Positions 58,787-64,000 of a DNA stretch of 64,000 nucleotides are shown one piece after another. The position numbers and the translations under genes were made by a program. Origin of the DNA: UBA6857 sp045538095 (GTDB lineage Bacteria > Bacillota > Clostridia > Oscillospirales > Acutalibacteraceae); the NCBI GenBank assembly GCA_045538095.1, contig JAZSQU010000048.1, forward strand, positions 124,001 through 188,000, in the 5' to 3' direction. Every line of letters begins with the position of its first letter. The stretch's first letter is position 1. The notes below the pieces were generated by a model. That model was given only the letters and a program-made list of their open reading frames with translations, was not told the origin of the DNA and did no database searches.

Positions 58787-61192
58787 TTATCTTACGGGCT
58801 TTGTGTTCCAGATATCTCTTGCGTAATCGTTGATTGCTCTGTCAGCAGCAAATCTGCCTGCACCGGCAATATTCATAAGTGACATTCTGTTCCACTTTTC
58901 TCTGTCTTTCCATACTTCGTCAATCTTCTTCTGAGCCATTCTGTAATCAGCAAAGTCAGCAAGAACCATATAGGGGTCGTGGTGGATGATTGTGTTGCCG
59001 ATTTCAGGGAATTGCTTACCGTCTATACCCTGCTGGATAAAGTCGATAACTCTCTTCAGTTCGGAATTGTTGTTATAATAGTTAATTGGTGTATAGCCTG
59101 TTCTCATAAGGTCGTTAACAACGGGAGTTGTCATACCGAAGAGGAACATATTTTCATCAGTTACAGCCTCGTTAATTTCAACGTTTGCACCGTCAAGAGT
59201 ACCGAGAGTAAGAGCACCGTTAATCATAAGCTTCATATTACCTGTGCCGCTTGCCTCTGTACCTGCAAGTGAAATCTGTTCGCTGATGTCAGCAGCAGGC
59301 ATAAGCTTTTCAGCAAGAGAAACGTTGTAGTCTTCAAGGTAAACAACTTTGAGTCTGCCCTTCATATCGGGGTCGTTGTTAATAAGGTCAGCAAGTGCGC
59401 AGATAAGAGAAATAATCTTCTTTGCTACAAAGTAACCTGAAGCAGCCTTTGCACCGAAAATGTAGGTGTGAGGAACATAGTCGCCGTCAGGATTATCCTT
59501 GATTTCAAGATATTTTGCAATAATCTGGAAAGCGTTGAGGTGCTGACGCTTGTATTCGTGAAGGCGCTTAACCTGAACGTCAAAGATTGAATTGGGGTCA
59601 ATTTCAATGCCTGTTCTTTCCTTGACAATCTTAGCGAATTCTTTCTTGTTTTGGAGCTTGATTTCGCCGATTTTCTTAAGAACCTTCTTGTCCTTAGCGA
59701 ACTTCTTAAGGCCTTCAAGCTCGTCAGCGTTATAAACAAAACCGTCACCGATAAGCTCAGTAATATAATCTGTAAGAAGAGGATTGGACTGACAGAGCCA
59801 ACGTCTGTGAGCAATACCGTTTGTAACGTTCTTGAACTTGTCGGGGGTGAGCTTATAGTATTCGTTGAATACAGTGTCTTTGAGAATCTGGCTGTGAAGG
59901 GCAGAAACGCCGTTTACACTGTGGCAGCAAGCAACGCAAAGGTTAGCCATTCTGATAACGCCGTTTGAAATAACTGCCATTTCTTCAACCTTGCCTGCAT
60001 CGTAGGTTGTGTTCCAGATGTGGCTTCTGTATCTGTTGTCAATTTCCTTGACAATCTGATAAATTCTGGGAAGAAGGCTTCTGAAAAGGTCTTCGGGCCA
60101 GCACTCAAGAGCCTCTTTCATAACTGTGTGGTTTGTATAAGCAGCTGCCTTAGAAACAATATTCCACGCATCGTCCCAACCGTAACCGCATTCGTCAAGA
60201 AGAATACGCATAAGCTCGGGAATTGAAAGTGTTGGGTGAGTATCGTTGATGTGAATTGCGTTTTTCTGTGCAAAGTTTTCCATTGTGTTTTCGTGACGAA
60301 GGTGTCTGCTTACAATATCCTGCACTGAAGCAGACACAAGGAAATACTGCTGCTTAAGACGAAGGCTCTTACCTTCGTAGTGGTTGTCTGCAGGGTAAAG
60401 AACCTTGCTGATTACCTCAGCCATAGCCTGTCTTTCAACGGCCTTCATATACTGACCCTGATTAAAGGGAGCAAGGTCAAGGGCAGGAGCCTCACTCTTC
60501 CAGAGACGGAGAACGGAAATGGCCTTGCCGTCTTTACCGCTGACATACATATCGTAGGGTACTGCAACAATTTCATCTGCATTTCTCAGCTCAACGCTGT
60601 GGTAATGCTCGTCCCAACGGTCAATTACTTCGCCGCCGAAGTTAACCTTGCAGATGTCCTTTTCTCTTCTTTTGAGCCATACTTCACCGCCGGGAAGCCA
60701 GAAGTCGGGAAGCTCAGTCTGCCAACCGTCAATAATCTTCTGCTTGAAAATACCGCACTCGTAAAGAATGCTGTAGCCCATACCGTAGTAGCCCTGAGTT
60801 GCAAGACCGTCAAGGTAGCAGGCAGCAAGTCTGCCGAGACCGCCGTTACCGAGACCTGCATCGGGCTCACATTCGTAAAGCTTTTCAAGCTTTATGCCGT
60901 AATCCTTAAGAGCATCAGCCATAACCTTCGTGAGGTTGAGGTTGTAAAGGTTGTTCTTAAGTGAACGGCCCATAAGGAATTCCATGCTGAGATAATAAAT
61001 CTTCTTTGAGTCTTCGTTTTTCTTGTCAACTCTGAAGTCAACAAGACCGTCATGCATAAGGTCTTTGACAATAAGAGCTACGGACTTGTAGTACTGTTCA
61101 TCGGTTGCTTCTTCCGCAGTTACGCCGAAATAATGTGAAAGCTTACCTCTGATCAAGTCCTTTGCTTGTTTCTTAGTAAGTGAATAATTCAT
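58787..61192 (-). CDS. glgP: Glycogen/maltodextrin phosphorylase
   Basis: 801 aa, normal length. GT35 enzyme releasing glucose 1-phosphate from alpha-1,4-glucan. Clear motifs: PDAGLGNGGLGRLAACYLDG (about 110-129, substrate and cofactor region), INDTHPTLSIPELMRIL, and the PLP Schiff-base Lys in ASGTGNMK near residue 646. Residues involved in eukaryotic phosphorylation control are not visible, so activity is probably set by expression and effectors. GGAGG upstream and promoter TTGAAA-17-TAAAAT. Other glycogen genes (glgC, glgA, glgB) are not in the window; gph-like phosphatase follows in the operon. Confidence 0.96.
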   Translation of the reverse strand: MNYSLTKKQAKDLIRGKLSHYFGVTAEEATDEQYYKSVALIVKDLMHDGLVDFRVDKKNEDSKKIYYLSMEFLMGRSLKNNLYNLNLTKVMADALKDYGIKLEKLYECEPDAGLGNGGLGRLAACYLDGLATQGYYGMGYSILYECGIFKQKIIDGWQTELPDFWLPGGEVWLKRREKDICKVNFGGEVIDRWDEHYHSVELRNADEIVAVPYDMYVSGKDGKAISVLRLWKSEAPALDLAPFNQGQYMKAVERQAMAEVISKVLYPADNHYEGKSLRLKQQYFLVSASVQDIVSRHLRHENTMENFAQKNAIHINDTHPTLSIPELMRILLDECGYGWDDAWNIVSKAAAYTNHTVMKEALECWPEDLFRSLLPRIYQIVKEIDNRYRSHIWNTTYDAGKVEEMAVISNGVIRMANLCVACCHSVNGVSALHSQILKDTVFNEYYKLTPDKFKNVTNGIAHRRWLCQSNPLLTDYITELIGDGFVYNADELEGLKKFAKDKKVLKKIGEIKLQNKKEFAKIVKERTGIEIDPNSIFDVQVKRLHEYKRQHLNAFQIIAKYLEIKDNPDGDYVPHTYIFGAKAASGYFVAKKIISLICALADLINNDPDMKGRLKVVYLEDYNVSLAEKLMPAADISEQISLAGTEASGTGNMKLMINGALTLGTLDGANVEINEAVTDENMFLFGMTTPVVNDLMRTGYTPINYYNNNSELKRVIDFIQQGIDGKQFPEIGNTIIHHDPYMVLADFADYRMAQKKIDEVWKDREKWNRMSLMNIAGAGRFAADRAINDYARDIWNTKPVR

Positions 61193-61247
61193 AAAAAACC
61201 TCCAAATTTATGGTAAAAAAACACTTGTTTATTTTAATTGTATGGTT

Positions 61248-61276
61248 ATTTTATACTAAAATCAGTAAAATTTCAA
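61248..61276 (-). promoter_or_regulatory. glgP promoter
   Basis: TTGAAA (61271-61276), 17 bp, TAAAAT (61248-61253) on the minus strand. Confidence 0.7.
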
Positions 61277-61398
61277 GAGTAATACAAAAAAACTTTTGCT
61301 AAACAGGTATTTGAAGCGAAAAAACTCTTTTAACAAAAAGATATTCCCTGAATAAACTGTAATGATAAGGTAAAATGAATTTTTCGGGAGGAACTTTT

Positions 61399-62472
61399 AT
61401 GGCAGACACAGTAAGCTTTTTTCTCGGCGCAAACACGCCCTACGGTTTTGTATCTTTTTTTGATGAGCTTTATAACCCATACGGTGAGGACAAAGCCCTG
61501 ATCATCAAAGGCGGTCCCGGCACGGGTAAGTCGGGAATAATAAATATTATTGCTTCAAAAGCTGAGGAAAAAGGCTTTTTCACGGAGCGTATTTACTGCG
61601 CAAGTGACCCGAAAAGCCTTGACGGTGTGATTATTCCTGAGCTGAAGCTTTCTGCTACAGACGGCACTTCGCCTCATACGGTTGAACCTCTTTTCCCCGG
61701 TGCATCGGAAAAGCTGATAAATACGGGTGACTTCTGGAATGACAGTGAGCTTTTTGAAAAAAGAGAAGAAATAAGAAGGCTGACCCTTGAAAATTCCCTT
61801 CACCACAGACGAAGCACCGCCTATCTTTCTGCAGCAGGCAAGCTTAAAGAGGAAAATATCCGTCTGCTTGCGCCCTTTGTCAACCGTGAAAAAATATATT
61901 CCTACGCTCTCAGGTTTGTCAACCGTGAGCTGCCCCGTGTTGCTTCCTTGCCCGGCAGAAAAAAGCGTCGGTTTTTAAGCGCCTTTTCACCTGAGGGAAA
62001 AATTTTCTTCAAAGATTCTGTTGAAGCTGAGGCTTACAGAATTATCGGAGTGGAGGATGAGTTTTCCCACATAAGCTCACTTCTCATTGACCGCATTGGT
62101 GAACTTGCCGTTAAACGTGGCTATGATGTTTACTTCTGCTACTGTCCGCTTTCCCCAAAGGGTGAGTGCGAGCACATTATTATTCCTAAGGCAGGTCTTG
62201 CCCTTATAAGCGAAAGAAGCACCCACAATACAGGTCTCATCTACGACAGAGTGCTCCACTCAAGACGGTTTATGTACGAGGGTGCACAAAAGCATCGCAA
62301 ACAGCTTTCTTTTAACCGCCGACTGCAAAGTGAGCTTATAAAAGAGAGCATAAACTGTCTGCAAAAAGCAAAAAAGGTTCACGACGATCTTGAAAAACTT
62401 TATGTGGATACAATGGATTTTGATGCCCTTAGCAAAGTTGCACAAAAAATCGCTACTGATTTTGTAGGGTGA
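61399..62472 (+). CDS. P-loop ATPase of the PRK06851-like uncharacterised family
   Basis: 357 aa from ATG at 61399 (GGGAGG upstream); eight extra codons upstream are not needed. Walker A GGPGTGKSG sits at about 35-43, after the typical LGANTPYGFVSFFDEL start. No clear Walker B DE pair; FCYCPLSPKGECEHIIIP and STHNTGLIYDR in the second half look like a degenerate second nucleotide-binding region. I recall this layout in a clostridial family of unknown role (PRK06851). Arg-rich middle (RELPRVASLPGRKKRR) may bind nucleic acid or a phosphate-rich partner; that is only a guess. Confidence 0.72.
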   Translation: MADTVSFFLGANTPYGFVSFFDELYNPYGEDKALIIKGGPGTGKSGIINIIASKAEEKGFFTERIYCASDPKSLDGVIIPELKLSATDGTSPHTVEPLFPGASEKLINTGDFWNDSELFEKREEIRRLTLENSLHHRRSTAYLSAAGKLKEENIRLLAPFVNREKIYSYALRFVNRELPRVASLPGRKKRRFLSAFSPEGKIFFKDSVEAEAYRIIGVEDEFSHISSLLIDRIGELAVKRGYDVYFCYCPLSPKGECEHIIIPKAGLALISERSTHNTGLIYDRVLHSRRFMYEGAQKHRKQLSFNRRLQSELIKESINCLQKAKKVHDDLEKLYVDTMDFDALSKVAQKIATDFVG

Positions 62473-62492
62473 TAAAATATTTAAGTAAATTA

Positions 62493-62521
62493 TTGACAAA
62501 CCCACGTTCATGTTTTATAAT
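62493..62521 (+). promoter_or_regulatory. Promoter of the small secreted protein
   Basis: Perfect TTGACA (62493-62498), 17 bp, perfect TATAAT (62516-62521). Confidence 0.85.
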
Positions 62522-62571
62522 CAAGGTATAGTAGTATATCTATAAAACATTATAATGTGGAGGTATTCCAA

Positions 62572-63069
62572 ATGAAAAAATTAATATCAGTTCTCCTTGC
62601 AGCTATTATGCTCCTTTCCTGTTTTGGTGTAATGGCTTTTGCTGAAGGTGAAGGAACAGCCTATGTATATGTTACTTATCTTATTGTTGACGACTCAGGT
62701 GAAGTAGTAGAAGATACAGTAGGTCCCAAGGCAGTTACAAAAGGTGACATTATTCCTGCTGCAGAAATGGAAGCTTGGCTTCTTGATATGCCCAGAGAGT
62801 TCAGCGATGATTATCAGGTAACTGAAGATGGCTATACAAGAACAGAAACAAGAACTTATACATTCAAGGGCTTTACCAAGAAAGGCGACGAAAGCGGTAC
62901 TCTTTACTACTTCGGCAGTACAGATGCAATTAACGAGGACACAGTATTTGTTGCTCAGTACAAAATCGAAGATACAATCGACTTTGTAACCTTCTGGGAG
63001 CTTGTTCAGTCAATCTTTGCAAGAATCAACCGCATATTCGAATACTTTGCAGAAATTTTCGGTTTCTAA
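62572..63069 (+). CDS. Small secreted protein with aromatic amphipathic C-terminal tail
   Basis: 165 aa from ATG at 62572 (GGAGG 9 nt upstream). Signal peptide 1-25 (KKLISVLLAAIMLLSCFGVM, AFA cleavage). The mature part (about 28-130) has a beta-rich pattern with TETRTYTFKGFTKKGDE and ends EDTVFVAQYKIED, resembling an InlB/Listeria-Bacteroides repeat unit, then a 28-residue tail TFWELVQSIFARINRIFEYF followed by AEIFGF. The tail is like those of the CotH-type protein and the 365-aa protein in this window. No Trp/Lys-rich anchor or LPxTG. Strong promoter, own terminator. Function unknown. Confidence 0.78.
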   Translation: MKKLISVLLAAIMLLSCFGVMAFAEGEGTAYVYVTYLIVDDSGEVVEDTVGPKAVTKGDIIPAAEMEAWLLDMPREFSDDYQVTEDGYTRTETRTYTFKGFTKKGDESGTLYYFGSTDAINEDTVFVAQYKIEDTIDFVTFWELVQSIFARINRIFEYFAEIFGF

Positions 63070-63087
63070 AAATAAAGTAAAATTTTA

Positions 63088-63113
63088 CCGTCGGGTTTCC
63101 GACGGGATTTTTG
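63088..63113 (+). terminator. Terminator of the small secreted protein
   Basis: CCGTCGG/CCGACGG stem with loop GTTT, then T5. Confidence 0.88.
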
Positions 63114-63134
63114 CTTTCTGAGGGGCAGTTGCAA

Positions 63135-63259
63135 GGGCGCCGATTGAAGAAATTTTTTAAAGAAAAATTTCTTCAGACCAAGGCAACGGGTTTTCTCAAA
63201 GGGAAACCCGTTGCCTTGGTCAACTGCATAAAAAGCATTTTATGCAGTTATCGGCGCCC
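63135..63259. repeat. Perfect four-way-junction palindrome
   Basis: Outer stem GGGCGCCGAT/ATCGGCGCCC (63135-63144, 63250-63259). Inside, three adjoining perfect hairpins: 13 bp (63145-63157 with 63163-63175), 18 bp (63176-63193 with 63204-63221) and 12 bp (63222-63233 with 63238-63249). All 53 pairs are Watson-Crick and no base is left unpaired at the junction. It lies between convergent genes, after a separate terminator. It is not a tRNA: loops and arm lengths do not fit. Nature unknown. Confidence 0.9.
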
Positions 63260-63271
63260 GAATTTCCGTTT

Positions 63272-63535
63272 TCATCCCAGCCTGCCAAGGAGAATACCTG
63301 AAGCAAGACAAAAAAGGCAACCTGTTACTATACCGAGGATTTCTGCAAGGCTCAGCTTTCTGCGTTTATTCTGTGGCGGTGCAGAGCTGCCTTTTGCAAT
63401 TGTGCCGGCTTTTTCGCGGATTTTTCCTTCGCTTAAAGCGGCGTAATCGGGGCTTACAAAAAACATTATTTTCTCGAAGTATTCGCTGCCCGTGTCGGTT
63501 ACTTCAACTACTCTGTGATTGACACCTTTAATCAT
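63272..63535 (-). CDS. Small membrane protein of unknown function
   Basis: 87 aa. The N-terminal half is soluble (MIKGVNHRVVEVTDTGSEYF, then KIMFFVSPDYAALSEGKIRE), a basic stretch (NKRRK) follows, and a C-terminal membrane helix (LAEILGIVTGCLFCLASGIL) ends the protein. This is a tail-anchored layout with the N-terminus inside. AAAGGAAA upstream of the ATG. I recall similar short proteins in Oscillospiraceae without any known role. Its stop lies 13 bp from the palindrome at 63259. Confidence 0.65.
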   Translation of the reverse strand: MIKGVNHRVVEVTDTGSEYFEKIMFFVSPDYAALSEGKIREKAGTIAKGSSAPPQNKRRKLSLAEILGIVTGCLFCLASGILLGRLG

Positions 63536-63652
63536 AAAAATTTCCTTTCATAAAGAGCTTTCCTTTTTATTGTTATATTACCGAAGCCTTTTTATTCTAA
63601 GGAAGGGAACGGAAAAATTTTGTGCAAAATTACGAAACCGTTTCAGGCGAGC

Positions 63653-63696
63653 GTAAAAAGAATACAAAAATTTCTGAAGATTTTGTATTCTTTTAC
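63653..63696. repeat. Intergenic inverted repeat
   Basis: AAAAGAATACAAAA (63656-63669) with TTTTGTATTCTTTT (63681-63694), 14 perfect pairs, extended by two more around a single bulged A. No T tract and no adjacent gene end, so not a plain terminator. Confidence 0.6.
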
Positions 63697-63699
63697 CAA

Positions 63700-63840
63700 A
63701 GAGAGTTTTCAACACTTTCCACAGACTTTTTAACAGAAGTCTGTGGAAAACTCTGCGGAAAAAGTGCAAAACTCCCCAATTTACTATGATTTTCAATGTG
63801 AAGAATATTAAACTTCCAATATGAGGGGTGTTGAAAACTG
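63700..63840. other. Cluster of TTTCCACA/TTTTCAACA motifs (possible DnaA boxes)
   Basis: GTTTTCAACACTTTCCACAG (63706-63725) and the inverted CTGTGGAAAAC (63741-63751) resemble Firmicute DnaA boxes (TTATCCACA, TTTTCCACA). Two form a perfect 13-bp hairpin (63716-63728 with 63737-63749). TGTTGAAAACTG recurs at about 63829. The last bases of the window contain TTGACA, which could begin a promoter for a gene beyond the edge. The gap 63536-64000 has no convincing gene. An oriC next to dnaA is a guess: no rpmH or dnaA is visible here. Confidence 0.35.
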
Positions 63841-64000
63841 TTTTTATTGTTTTTTAGAACAAAGCATCTTTCAAGAATATTTGGTGGAATTTATGTACAT
63901 TTTGACTAATTTTATCGTACGAAAGCAGCGGAAGAAAGCTCTCAATAAAGCCCACGGAAAAATTTACCTCTTGTTAATTCAAATAAATTGACAAAGACTG

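Noticed and set aside
63135..63259. tRNA or tmRNA-like gene
   Set aside because: Four arms are present but lengths (10, 13, 18, 12 bp), loops and absence of T-arm/anticodon features do not fit.
63111..63446. 111-codon frame as a gene
   Set aside because: It reads through the perfect four-way palindrome and the opposite strand of the small membrane protein gene.
63578..63796. 72-codon basic frame, possibly rpmH or another small ribosomal protein
   Set aside because: The peptide does not resemble L34 or another known small protein, and it covers two perfect inverted repeats in AT-rich sequence.

Overview
The window looks like chromosome from an anaerobic low-to-mid GC Firmicute of the class Clostridia, most like an uncultured gut Oscillospiraceae/Ruminococcaceae member. 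The evidence is an oxygen-independent ribonucleotide reductase, a flavin reductase-rubredoxin fusion, a K+-type membrane pyrophosphatase, DnaD/DnaI replication proteins, a T-box in front of trpS, strong AGGAGG ribosome binding sites, near-consensus sigma-A promoters (TTGACA-17-TATAAT) and several TTG starts. No phage, plasmid or large genomic island is visible. This is ordinary chromosome with an unusual load of small non-coding palindromic elements between genes.

Layout. 1-3.5 kb: truncated hppA and a secreted hydrolase-like protein. 3.6-10.6 kb (+): NrdD-glutaredoxin fusion with thioredoxin reductase, behind probable NrdR boxes; Na/Pi symporter; GPH sugar symporter. 10.6-16 kb (-): lipase, tRNA-Thr, dnaI, dnaD, glnA. 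16-24.3 kb (-): two-component system and a birA-capA-yfhO operon. 24.5-31.9 kb: Fe-alcohol dehydrogenase, glyS, a zinc-ribbon/TPR membrane pair, T-box-trpS and a small helical protein. 32-36.9 kb (-): a five-gene operon of two SCP2-like lipid-binding proteins, a split transketolase and a class III aminotransferase; I cannot assign this operon to a known pathway. 37-49.9 kb (-): secreted CotH-type protein, rubredoxin fusion, queH, an ABC-F/phosphatase/PatB operon, tRNA-Arg, GNAT, tRNA-Glu and tRNA-Met, tadA-CPBP-exopolysaccharide transferase. 50-57.7 kb (+): BspA-type LRR protein, second GPH transporter, guaB, Wzm/Wzt-type polysaccharide exporter. 58-63.5 kb: gph-glgP, a P-loop protein, a small secreted protein and a small membrane protein. 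The last 460 bp is non-coding, with inverted TTTCCACA motifs that could be DnaA boxes.

Themes. Central metabolism and translation genes (glnA, guaB, glyS, trpS, queH, tadA, glgP) alternate with envelope functions (CapA, YfhO, undecaprenyl-phosphate sugar transferase, Wzm/Wzt, LRR and CotH secreted proteins). Three secreted proteins end in a similar aromatic amphipathic tail.

The most unusual structure is non-coding. At 63135-63259 there is a perfect four-way-junction palindrome (10+13+18+12 bp arms, no unpaired junction base). A hairpin array at 45638-45808 lies between two copies of the tRNA-Arg 3' end. A dispersed family of palindromic elements (about 13.1, 25.8, 29.7, 53.6 and 57.75 kb) has hairpin tips that change in sequence but stay palindromic. 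A further element at 16293-16563 has 31-bp inverted ends. No database or folding software was used; family names rest on recognising motifs.
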